Below, one piece after another: positions 8,606 to 15,227 of a DNA stretch of 64,000 nt (within the stretch, counting starts at the first letter, position 1; the number at the start of each line of letters is the position of its first letter). A program made the translations under genes and the position numbers. Under the pieces are notes generated by a model, which saw nothing but the letters and a program-made list of their open reading frames with translations, was not told where the DNA came from and did no database searches. Source of the stretch: Clostridium manihotivorum (lineage in GTDB: Bacteria; Bacillota; Clostridia; Clostridiales; Clostridiaceae); NCBI RefSeq assembly GCF_004015185.1, contig NZ_CP025746.1, positions 5,721,776 to 5,785,775 of the forward strand. The letters are read 5' to 3'.

Positions 8606-9310
8606 CTAGCTTGCATGCTTGTCCCCAAAAAGAACTTTTATAGTCTTAAGTATAAGCTTAATATCTACTAAAAGGCTTCTTTCCGATACATACTTGATAT
8701 CAAGATTCATCCAATCTATAAAATCTATATTATTACGTCCTGATACTTGCCAGTAACAAGTTAGTCCAGGCTTTACCTTAAGTCTTTCTAACATCCAAGG
8801 CTCAAACTTTTCTACTTCCTTTGGTAGACTTGGTCTAGGTCCAACTAAACTCATATCACCTTTTAATATATTGATAAGCTGAGGAAGCTCGTCTATGCTA
8901 GTTCTTCTTATAAATCTACCTATTTTTGTCACTCTTGGGTCTTCTTTAATCTTAAACATAGGCCCGCTCATCTCATTATGCTTTTCAAGCCTTTCCTTAA
9001 GTTCTTCAGCATTTACAATCATGGATCTAAACTTGTACATTTTAAATCTTTTACCATCTTGCCCAACTCTCTCTTGGGTAAATATACAACTTCCCTTTGA
9101 ATCAATTTTTATTAAAAATGTAATAATTACAAATATAGGTGCTGTTATAAGAAGGCCTACTGAGGCTCCTAGTATATCTACAAATCTCTTTATAGCATTA
9201 TACATTATCCTGCCTTCAGTAAGTGCCCTAATATTAATAAAATCACCCTTATTCAAGTCTGTTCCTTTATCAAGCTTTGCCCCAATAACCTTTTTTTCTG
9301 TAATATCCAA
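8606..9310 (-). CDS. Undecaprenyl-phosphate sugar-phosphate transferase (priming enzyme)
   Basis: A 234-residue bacterial sugar transferase that loads the first sugar-1-phosphate onto undecaprenyl phosphate to start EPS repeat synthesis. One hydrophobic segment (LGASVGLLITAPIFVIITFLI, about residues 48-68) anchors it. The conserved catalytic region follows: FTQERVGQDGKRFKMYKFRSM, GRFIRRTSIDELPQL, MSLVGPRPSLPKEV and PGLTCYWQVSGRNNIDF. It lacks the extra N-terminal membrane domain of the long WbaP/WcaJ types. The start is TTG at 9308-9310 behind AAGGGGGGATTAG. It is the first gene of cluster 1. A paralogue at 44365-45057 is first in cluster 2. Confidence 0.92.
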   Translation of the reverse strand: MDITEKKVIGAKLDKGTDLNKGDFINIRALTEGRIMYNAIKRFVDILGASVGLLITAPIFVIITFLIKIDSKGSCIFTQERVGQDGKRFKMYKFRSMIVNAEELKERLEKHNEMSGPMFKIKEDPRVTKIGRFIRRTSIDELPQLINILKGDMSLVGPRPSLPKEVEKFEPWMLERLKVKPGLTCYWQVSGRNNIDFIDWMNLDIKYVSERSLLVDIKLILKTIKVLFGDKHAS

Positions 9311-9393
9311 ACTAATCCCCCCTTCTACATAATCCCCATCACAATAATTTCACTAACATATATTAACTTTATTTTTTCTACTTCTTTAACTAA

Positions 9394-9422
9394 ATTATAA
9401 TATATACTAACATATTTGTTCT
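9394..9422 (-). promoter_or_regulatory. Possible promoter of EPS cluster 1
   Basis: A perfect TATAAT (minus strand, 9394-9399) lies about 85 bp upstream of the priming transferase start. The hexamer 17 bp further upstream, AGAACA, is a poor -35 match, so this is a weak call. No terminator-like or riboswitch-like structure was noticed between it and the start codon. Confidence 0.3.
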
Positions 9423-9457
9423 AGCGGGAATTAAAGGTATATTAACTATGGATTGTG

Positions 9458-10324
9458 TTATTTTTTTAAGGTTATTATATTAATCTCAGGAGTATCAAAT
9501 ACTCTAAAAGCTAGAAGTTTTGGTCCACTTGACCCTAAGCCTCGGCTTACATACTGCCTAAAATTGCTCTTCTCTTGAAGACCCGAAACTTCTTTCTCAC
9601 TTGGCAAAAAAACCCTAACTCCACCTTTAGGAACATATAATGCCCCAATCAATGGAATCCTAATCTGTCCACCGTGATAGTGTCCTGCAAGCAACAAATC
9701 ATATCTTAGACCTTTAAGCGCATTATGTAATTTATACTTTTCTTCAGTGAGGGGATAGTGGTTTAGTCCAATCCTTATATCTTCTTTTTTTATTTCTTGA
9801 TACTCCTTGTTACATTCCTCGCTAACAAGCATATATTGAAGCATCCAAAGTGCATCCTTATCTCTCTTTATAGCATAAGGTTTATCAAGCAATATGCAAC
9901 CATCTTCTCTTACTCTCTTTCCAAAAGACGTCACTCCATTTGTGTCAAATACCTTTGGGTCATTATTACCTCCTACAAAAAACACCAAATCCTTTTTCTT
10001 TATACCTTTAATCAACTGTTCAAAAGGCTTCATATCTACTGTTTCCTTATTCACTATATCTCCTGTAATCACTATGATGTCATAGTCAAGTTTGTTTATA
10101 GCATCTATAAGGTCCTTTTGATTTTCTCCAAAACTTTTTTCGTGAAGATCAGTTATCTGAAGGATTTTGAAATTGTTAAAGCTTTGAGGTAAGCTGTCTA
10201 TCTTCACTGTCTGTTCTACAACTTTAAACCTATTATTATCATATATATTGTAAATAATTGAAAACAAAACTATTGCAATAATAATTGAATACATATATTT
10301 TTTATTCACTTTCCTAATCATCAT
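9458..10324 (-). CDS. Membrane-anchored metallophosphoesterase (YkoQ/YaeI type)
   Basis: A calcineurin-like phosphoesterase with an N-terminal membrane anchor (YMYSIIIAIVLFSIIYNIY), so the catalytic domain probably faces outward. Metal-binding motifs appear in order: QITDLHE, VITGDIVN, GGNNDPK, LNHYP and LLAGHYHGGQIRIP. The family includes phosphodiesterases acting on lipid or cell-envelope substrates. The open frame continues 42 codons upstream to 10450, but that part lies inside a palindromic repeat (10335-10438), so I start at the paired ATG codons at 10319-10324. No strong ribosome-binding site is seen there. It lies beyond the terminator at 10579-10606, so it is probably not part of the lasso operon. 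Confidence 0.8.
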   Translation of the reverse strand: MMIRKVNKKYMYSIIIAIVLFSIIYNIYDNNRFKVVEQTVKIDSLPQSFNNFKILQITDLHEKSFGENQKDLIDAINKLDYDIIVITGDIVNKETVDMKPFEQLIKGIKKKDLVFFVGGNNDPKVFDTNGVTSFGKRVREDGCILLDKPYAIKRDKDALWMLQYMLVSEECNKEYQEIKKEDIRIGLNHYPLTEEKYKLHNALKGLRYDLLLAGHYHGGQIRIPLIGALYVPKGGVRVFLPSEKEVSGLQEKSNFRQYVSRGLGSSGPKLLAFRVFDTPEINIITLKK

Positions 10325-10334
10325 ATTTATTATA

Positions 10335-10438
10335 TATAGGGAACCTTTATGAAAACTTAATTTATACATGTTTGATAACCCCGGCTTCTGGGGATTATCG
10401 GGCATGTATAAATTAATAGTTGAAGTTGGTTCCCTATA
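10335..10438. repeat. 104-bp imperfect palindromic repeat, copy A
   Basis: The ends are inverted repeats (TATAGGGAACC at the left, GGTTCCCTATA at the right), and a central hairpin AACCCC-GGCTTCT-GGGGATT is visible. A diverged copy of the same length lies at 53598-53701; both share the stretch AATTAATAGTTGAAGTTG and the outer inverted ends. It encodes nothing obvious. It may be a miniature mobile element or a structured intergenic repeat. Confidence 0.7.
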
Positions 10439-10538
10439 AAGATGTACCAATTCATACTAAAGCTTATATTTTCAAATTTTCTTCTCATAAGCCACAGGAG
10501 CTTTAAAAATAGTTCTTGGATTGAAGTGGTACATCTTT
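10438..10538. repeat. 101-bp palindromic element with AAAGATGTACCA ends
   Basis: Outer arms AAAGATGTACCA (10438-10449) and TGGTACATCTTT (10527-10538) are perfect inverted repeats; an inner AAAGCT/AGCTTT pair extends the fold. It abuts the 104-bp palindrome on its left, so two hairpin elements stand end to end. No second copy was noticed in the window. Confidence 0.6.
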
Positions 10539-10578
10539 AGAATTCCCTTCTTTTTTAATTTTATATTCTTTATAAGTA

Positions 10579-10606
10579 ATGCCCTATTAATCAATTAATA
10601 GGGCAT
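10579..10606. terminator. Hairpin terminator after the lasso minus-strand operon
   Basis: A 13-bp perfect stem, ATGCCCTATTAAT with ATTAATAGGGCAT and a 2-base loop, lies 23 bp past the stop of the transglutaminase-like gene. The downstream T-run on the minus strand is short, so termination strength is uncertain. Confidence 0.6.
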
Positions 10607-10628
10607 TTATCTAATAAACTTAAGTATA

Positions 10629-11108
10629 TTAATTATTAAATTCATAATTTGAAAACCTTGCTACTTCTTTAAAGTTTGCCGCTTCTGCTGCTCCAGTAAC
10701 TATATATTTACCACATCTAAGCCAAGCATGGGCTAAAAGATTATCTTCGTTAGCCTTTCCTACCCCTAAATATAAAGTAGTATATATTTTTCGTCTCTTT
10801 AACATCCTTTGAGCTACAAGTGCTTGGACAAGACACATGCTTTCCCAAGGAGTGTATCGTACTGCTTTATTTAGAGCAGTTATGACCCTCCTTATTACTG
10901 CATACTGTTCCTCATCTATATCTATATCCATAGGTGAATCTTTTTTATACTCCCCCATATAGCTTTTTAGTTTTTTAAACGGTAAGTGAAGTATAGCCAG
11001 CCTCGCTATACCGCTAAGTACGAATGCTTCAAAAAATAAAAACTTCTCCTTAAAGCCAATTTTTAAAAAAGCTTTTAACTTTTTAAAGAACTTGTATAAT
11101 CTCTGCAT
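10629..11108 (-). CDS. Lasso peptide leader peptidase (transglutaminase-like B2)
   Basis: A 159-residue transglutaminase-like cysteine protease of the lasso B2 type, which removes the leader before ring closure. The nucleophile region is YTPWESMCLVQALVAQRMLKRR, giving Cys92; the histidine is in LLAHAWLRCGKYIVTG (His127). The expected third acid residue is not obvious after the histidine; the segment reads KYIVTG. The start ATG at 11106-11108 overlaps the PqqD-like gene by 26 bp in another frame, with AGGAAG 8 bp upstream, implying translational coupling. It is the last gene of the minus-strand lasso arm. Context and motifs make the family call firm; no substrate beyond the local precursors is implied. 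Confidence 0.88.
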   Translation of the reverse strand: MQRLYKFFKKLKAFLKIGFKEKFLFFEAFVLSGIARLAILHLPFKKLKSYMGEYKKDSPMDIDIDEEQYAVIRRVITALNKAVRYTPWESMCLVQALVAQRMLKRRKIYTTLYLGVGKANEDNLLAHAWLRCGKYIVTGAAEAANFKEVARFSNYEFNN

Positions 11109-11355
11109 CTTTCATACTTCCTAAGAATTCATAGACAGCTTCTTTGCAGCTTTCTTCATCTATTTCATATTCCTGTAGCAATTCGGAAACTACTTCACCA
11201 ATTGACTTTGGCGCTTCTATCAAGTCCCATATTCTGCTTCCCACTTCATTAAGTACGAAATACTGTCCCTTGTCTAAGTTCATCATTACCTTTTCACCGT
11301 TAAGCTCAGTAGCATCAATACCTTCAAGCTGTGCTACTTTAGTCTGCAAATCCAT
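11083..11355 (-). CDS. PqqD-family leader-peptide-binding protein (lasso B1)
   Basis: A 90-residue RiPP recognition element. The pattern ELNGEKVMMNLDKGQYFVLNEVGSRIWDLIE, followed by helices SIGEVVSELLQEYEID and EAVYEFLGSMKDAEIIQVL, is the PqqD fold. In lasso systems with split B proteins, B1 binds the leader and delivers the precursor to the B2 peptidase. The ATG at 11353-11355 follows GGGAGG. It lies 14 bp after the kinase gene and overlaps the peptidase gene, so all three are one operon. Confidence 0.9.
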   Translation of the reverse strand: MDLQTKVAQLEGIDATELNGEKVMMNLDKGQYFVLNEVGSRIWDLIEAPKSIGEVVSELLQEYEIDEESCKEAVYEFLGSMKDAEIIQVL

Positions 11356-11369
11356 ATAATTGCCTCCCT

Positions 11370-12314
11370 TTATATGACTTTTTCATCTTTGATTAATTTA
11401 TTTTCTAATATAGATATGATTTCATCTATAGTATTTTCTCCTTTAGGTCTAACTACCTTGTATATAGGAATCTCCTTAGCAACTTGTACACAATCCCTGA
11501 AATATTTTCTACTTATACCTGTAAACTGTGAGATTTCTATCCTATATATATTCTTCATTAATGTTATTAACTTTTCACTTCCAAGCACCTCGGAAATCTC
11601 TAGAGATGCATTGTCTCCTACTGACAGCTCAACTAAAGCACCTAGCTTAAGAGGTTCTTTATAGAAACTATCTTGAACCGGTATTATATATTTATCACGA
11701 TCATCATTGAGCTTTCTAAAATCAGTATGGCTACCACCTAGTTTATTTATTGTATCTCTACATAGCTTTTGCTGAGGATATGCTGGATGAATCACTATGC
11801 CATCCTTACTAATGTCTCTAAGAACAGAAACATCATCGGCCATAAACCTATATCCCCTCTGCCTTAAAGCAGCTGTAAGAGTTGATTTGCCAGCCCCAGT
11901 ATCTCCGGTAAAAATAACAGCCTTACCATCAATAACTATGGTTCCACCATGAATTGCAATCAAGTCTCTTTGATAAAGTAACATTCCAAAGGCACTTCCA
12001 AGTAAAAATGCCTTTACATGCTCACTCTCTGCAGCTTCAAAGGGCTCTACAACAATATTTTTTCCATCATATATGTAATAGGTTGCAATATTATCTATTG
12101 AAAACCACATTTCATTTGCAATAAAACCATGAGTTATTCCTTTTTCCAAGCTTTCTAATATTTCTTCATTCATGCTTCCATAAGTTACTTCTATATCAAC
12201 CTCTAAGTCTTCAGTTTCACTGATATTTATTAATTCAGGTAGCACTACTTCTGATTTAACATTTAACCCATATACCCTATAATAATTTTTTTTATAATTA
12301 TCTCTTAATAGCAT
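11370..12314 (-). CDS. HPr kinase-like lasso peptide kinase
   Basis: A 314-residue protein whose second half resembles HprK: HGG at 122-124, Walker A GDTGAGKST at 137-145 and the ADDV acid pair at 159-162. The N-terminal half is not the HprK N-domain. Such proteins beside lasso genes belong to the paeninodin-type kinases (PadeK, ThcoK), which phosphorylate the C-terminal serine of the precursor. All three local precursors end in serine, which fits. The ATG at 12312-12314 follows GAGAGGATATAC. It is separated from the precursors by a hairpin (12420-12440) and is 14 bp ahead of the PqqD-like gene. Confidence 0.88.
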   Translation of the reverse strand: MLLRDNYKKNYYRVYGLNVKSEVVLPELINISETEDLEVDIEVTYGSMNEEILESLEKGITHGFIANEMWFSIDNIATYYIYDGKNIVVEPFEAAESEHVKAFLLGSAFGMLLYQRDLIAIHGGTIVIDGKAVIFTGDTGAGKSTLTAALRQRGYRFMADDVSVLRDISKDGIVIHPAYPQQKLCRDTINKLGGSHTDFRKLNDDRDKYIIPVQDSFYKEPLKLGALVELSVGDNASLEISEVLGSEKLITLMKNIYRIEISQFTGISRKYFRDCVQVAKEIPIYKVVRPKGENTIDEIISILENKLIKDEKVI

Positions 12315-12419
12315 GTATATCCTCTCATATTTTAGAATATTTTATATTATCATCAATCCACTTACTAAATATATAACTTAATCGCCCAACCTAAGCTAAT
12401 AAAAAGTATAAATATATGC

Positions 12420-12440
12420 CCTAAAAGTAAATCTTTTAGG
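12420..12440 (-). terminator. Attenuator-like hairpin between precursor genes and kinase
   Basis: Stem CCTAAAAG, loop TAAAT, stem CTTTTAGG as read on the plus strand; on the minus strand it is followed by an AT-rich tract containing TTTTTATT. It lies 28 bp past the last precursor stop. Partial termination here would give more precursor than enzyme message, as in other RiPP operons. Confidence 0.55.
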
Positions 12441-12468
12441 ACATATGTAATGCTTGTCTCCTTATTTA

Positions 12469-12600
12469 TTAGGAGAAAGAGTAGAATGTAAACTGTCCAA
12501 CAGTTATAGTTGCATCTGGTTTCTTTGTTATTGTTGTTCCATGGTTTGTATTTTCTACACCAAGGTTTACTAGCTTAGGGCTTTTCCATGCTTTTTTCAT
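12469..12600 (-). CDS. Lasso peptide precursor 1
   Basis: A 43-residue precursor too short for ordinary gene finders. The leader has the lasso pattern WKSPKLVNLGVENT (aromatic-x2-P-x-L-x3-G-x3-T). The following region starts HGTTITKKPD and ends GQFTFYSFS. If the core starts at Gly21, Asp29 is residue 9 and can form a nine-residue macrolactam ring, giving a 23-residue core with an aromatic tail and a C-terminal serine for the kinase. Thr is then at -3 rather than the usual -2. The ATG is preceded by AAAGGAGGTG. It differs from precursor 2 only at residue 4 (Ala for Thr). Confidence 0.85.
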   Translation of the reverse strand: MKKAWKSPKLVNLGVENTNHGTTITKKPDATITVGQFTFYSFS

Positions 12601-12675
12601 TAAAAATCACCTCCTTTAACGTAAATCTAATTCTCAAAATCATTACTATGTTAATAAAAAATATATTAGTATGTT

Positions 12676-12807
12676 TTAAGAGAAGGAATAGAATGTAAAT
12701 TGTCCAACAGTTATTGTTGCATCTGGTTTCTTTGTTATTGTTGTTCCATGGTTTGTATTTTCTACACCAAGGTTTACTAGCTTAGGGCTTTTCCATGTCT
12801 TTTTCAT
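12676..12807 (-). CDS. Lasso peptide precursor 2
   Basis: A 43-residue precursor, MKKTWKSPKLVNLGVENT at the N-terminus, with a predicted core identical to precursor 1. The genes differ by a few synonymous changes and one leader residue, so this looks like a recent tandem duplication under selection for the same product. GTGGAG or GGGAG serves as ribosome-binding site before the ATG at 12805-12807. The 75-bp spacer to precursor 1 is AT-rich with no other feature. Confidence 0.85.
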   Translation of the reverse strand: MKKTWKSPKLVNLGVENTNHGTTITKKPDATITVGQFTFYSFS

Positions 12808-12846
12808 AAGTCTCCACTCCCTTCAAAAGAATATATTTATTTTAAC

Positions 12847-12880
12847 AGCAAGACTTTTACCCACAGATAAAAGTCCTGCT
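12847..12880 (-). terminator. Hairpin between precursors 3 and 2
   Basis: A 13-bp stem (AGCAAGACTTTTA with TAAAAGTCCTGCT, one G-T position) and an 8-base loop, 9 bp past the stop of precursor 3 on the minus strand. It may act as partial terminator or message stabiliser, making precursor 3 the most abundant transcript. Confidence 0.55.
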
Positions 12881-12888
12881 ATTAATTA

Positions 12889-13023
12889 CTAAGAGAATGA
12901 GAAGAATGTAAATTGTCCAACAGTTATAGTTCCATCTGGCTTGTTTGTTATTGTTGTTCCATGCATTGTTTTATCCACACCTAGATTTGAAACCTTAGGT
13001 GCCTTCCATGACTTTTTCACCAT
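12889..13023 (-). CDS. Lasso peptide precursor 3 (diverged)
   Basis: A 44-residue precursor, first after the cyclase gene. The leader reads SWKAPKVSNLGVDKTM, and the region HGTTITNKPDG replaces HGTTITKKPDA of the others; the tail ends GQFTFFSFS. Differences at core positions 6, 10 and 19 (numbering from Gly) predict a second, distinct lasso product. With Thr-Met-His before the Gly, the Thr is at -3 if Asp9 closes the ring, or at -2 if the core begins at His and the ring has ten residues. AGGAGGGATATAA precedes the ATG at 13021-13023. Confidence 0.85.
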   Translation of the reverse strand: MVKKSWKAPKVSNLGVDKTMHGTTITNKPDGTITVGQFTFFSFS

Positions 13024-13104
13024 TTATATCCCTCCTGAAAGAATTTATATATATTAACTATGTAGACTTAATTGAATTATTAAATCTATTAGTAAATACC
13101 AAAT

Positions 13105-15063
13105 TTAGTTAACATGTACATAATTATTACTTTTTATAAATTTAGAAAATGCCAAAGATATGAAAAGCATTAATACTGTATCTGACTTTTCTTCATCCAA
13201 GGAATTCTCAAGTTTAGAAACTTCTTTATTTATCTTAGTAATGTTTAAGTATGGCTTTAGGCTTTCATCTTCAGCTACTTTTTTAAATTCCTTCAATACC
13301 TCATTCCATTTAGGTTGAAGTCTGTTTAGCCAGTCAGCACTTTGAAGCCCATAGGCAGTTTTATTCAATCTAACTTTGTCTGGTAATATACCTTCCATGG
13401 CTCGTCTTATTAAAATTCTGTTTTCTCCATTTCTAACAAACTGATCACTTGGTAAACTTAAACAAAATTCTATAAGCCTCTTATCTCTTGTTGGATCTCT
13501 TAATACAAGACCATAATATAGTGTAAGTTTTGTTTCAATTGTAGCTATGTGATTCATAGGAAGAGGATCAACTAAACTTTTTCGATAAGCATCTATATCA
13601 AGAAATTTATCTGTCAAAAGATTAAATCCCCTTTCATCAAATCTACTCTCTACATCCCATTTCTTTATCAATGATGGATTAACTGAAACAGAACTAAATC
13701 TATCGCTATCCTTTGACTTATTAGCTATGAAGTTTCTTATTGAAAAGGGAACAGCTGCTTTTGCTACTACCTTAATTATATTTTTTCTAGGTACATTTAT
13801 GTCTCTACTTAAAAGTTTAATTTCTTTTGCTAAAGTCAATAGCTTTCCCTGTTCAATCAAAGTTTTAAAATGGGTCATAAACTCCCCATTAGATATGGTA
13901 CTATTACCAAACTGACCATTTAATATTACGCTGCAACCACTTTCAGCTGCTTTTTTTAATATTTCTTTGTACCAGAATATGTTTTGGACAATTTTATAAG
14001 GTTGCTCTAATATATCTATTATTTCATCCATATCTGTAATGGAGTCTTTTCCCTCACTTCTACAGTAGTTAACTTCTATATTTCTATATTTATTTGCCTC
14101 TGACTCAATATATTCACTCTCATTTACAGTCAATCGCTTTGTATTTTCCTTATCAAAGCCAACCATAGGTATTGAGCTAAAGGCATGTATAACTTTTTCA
14201 TTCTTTTCAAGTTCTCTTGCTGCAACGCAAGCAACAGAACCAGAATCTAAACCGCCACTTAGCATCATAGCTATTTCACCTGAGGTTCTAAGCCTACAAC
14301 GTACAGCTTCAAAAAATATCTTTTTAAACTGTTCTATACACTCTTCATCAGATTTAAAGTTCGCTGGTTTAACATCTCTAAGAGGATTCCAATACTGTTC
14401 TATTTCTGCCTTCTCATGGTTCACAGTAATGCTATGGCCTGGAAGCAGCTGATATACATCCTTATATATGGTATCAGTAGGCTCAAACTCATGAAGCAAC
14501 CCATCCAATGCAAGGTAGTCTGTAATCCATCTTTCATTAAACTCTACCTTAGTATCTATTAACTTCAATAAAGGCTTTATAATAGTTGAAAAAGAAAATC
14601 TCTTCTTTATATAACTATAATAAAAAGTCCTTTTACCTACATGATCCCGTGCACAAAATAACTCCTTGGTGACTTCATTCCATATAGCAAAGGAAAAATC
14701 CCCAATAAGATATTTAGGGCAGTCTTTCCCCCACTTTGAGTAAGCCTTAATAATTAGCTCACTGTCGCTGATTATTTTAAATTTACCTTTATCTAAATTA
14801 AGTAGTTCAAAAAGTTCTTCTCTATTATCTATAATGGCATCAGCTGTAATTATTAAATCTCCATCTTTATATTTATTAGGAAGCACCTCATCCTTAGACT
14901 CTTCAGTTACCCTTTGTAACCCACATCCCATAAAAACATTATTAGATGATATATAATCTATACAATCAACTTTGTATTTTTCATAGCACTTACTCATACT
15001 TTTTCCAAGTTTTTCATCTGACTTACGGTAATCTGTATTTACAAATCCCCAAATAGCACTCAT
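13105..15063 (-). CDS. Lasso cyclase (asparagine synthetase-like)
   Basis: A 652-residue asparagine synthetase B homologue that activates the ring Asp side chain with ATP for amide closure onto the core N-terminus. The PP-loop motif SGGLDSGS lies near residues 269-276. The N-terminal glutaminase-like domain starts Met-Ser-Ala rather than Met-Cys-Gly, so the cysteine nucleophile of true Asn synthetases is missing, as expected for a lasso cyclase. The ATG at 15061-15063 has GTGGAGG 8 bp upstream; a GTG five codons earlier overlaps that site and is less likely. It is the first gene of the minus-strand lasso arm, followed directly by the precursors. Confidence 0.92.
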   Translation of the reverse strand: MSAIWGFVNTDYRKSDEKLGKSMSKCYEKYKVDCIDYISSNNVFMGCGLQRVTEESKDEVLPNKYKDGDLIITADAIIDNREELFELLNLDKGKFKIISDSELIIKAYSKWGKDCPKYLIGDFSFAIWNEVTKELFCARDHVGKRTFYYSYIKKRFSFSTIIKPLLKLIDTKVEFNERWITDYLALDGLLHEFEPTDTIYKDVYQLLPGHSITVNHEKAEIEQYWNPLRDVKPANFKSDEECIEQFKKIFFEAVRCRLRTSGEIAMMLSGGLDSGSVACVAARELEKNEKVIHAFSSIPMVGFDKENTKRLTVNESEYIESEANKYRNIEVNYCRSEGKDSITDMDEIIDILEQPYKIVQNIFWYKEILKKAAESGCSVILNGQFGNSTISNGEFMTHFKTLIEQGKLLTLAKEIKLLSRDINVPRKNIIKVVAKAAVPFSIRNFIANKSKDSDRFSSVSVNPSLIKKWDVESRFDERGFNLLTDKFLDIDAYRKSLVDPLPMNHIATIETKLTLYYGLVLRDPTRDKRLIEFCLSLPSDQFVRNGENRILIRRAMEGILPDKVRLNKTAYGLQSADWLNRLQPKWNEVLKEFKKVAEDESLKPYLNITKINKEVSKLENSLDEEKSDTVLMLFISLAFSKFIKSNNYVHVN

Positions 15064-15112
15064 TACTTTATCCTCCACCTGTAAGCTTCATTACATTTTT
15101 TTCCATAAGCAA

Positions 15113-15141
15113 ATTATATACAGTTTGCCATTATTTGTAAA
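15113..15141 (-). promoter_or_regulatory. Promoter of the lasso cyclase/precursor operon
   Basis: On the minus strand, TTTACA (15136-15141), 17-bp spacer, TATAAT (15113-15118). A near-perfect housekeeping promoter 50 bp upstream of the cyclase start. Its -35 box faces that of the divergent exporter promoter 16 bp away. Confidence 0.8.
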
Positions 15142-15157
15142 TATATTTTTCTTTTTA

Positions 15158-15186
15158 TTTACATTTTTTACCTATTTGCCTATAAT
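15158..15186 (+). promoter_or_regulatory. Promoter of the exporter/nucleotidyltransferase operon
   Basis: TTTACA (15158-15163), exactly 17 bp, TATAAT (15181-15186), 41 bp ahead of the TTG start. With the opposite promoter it forms a symmetrical divergent control region of about 75 bp, where one regulator could act on both arms. Confidence 0.8.
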
Positions 15187-15227
15187 TATTTATAGACTTA
15201 CAACTTTTCAATGAAGGAGGATAAATA

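Noticed and set aside
10325..10450. 42-codon N-terminal extension of the metallophosphoesterase
   Set aside because: The extension lies wholly inside the 104-bp palindromic repeat and does not resemble the family; the later paired ATG codons match the anchor-plus-domain layout.
15136..15163. TGTAAATA...TATTTACA inverted repeat as an operator
   Set aside because: The arms are simply the two facing -35 boxes of the divergent promoters, so no separate operator is needed to explain them.
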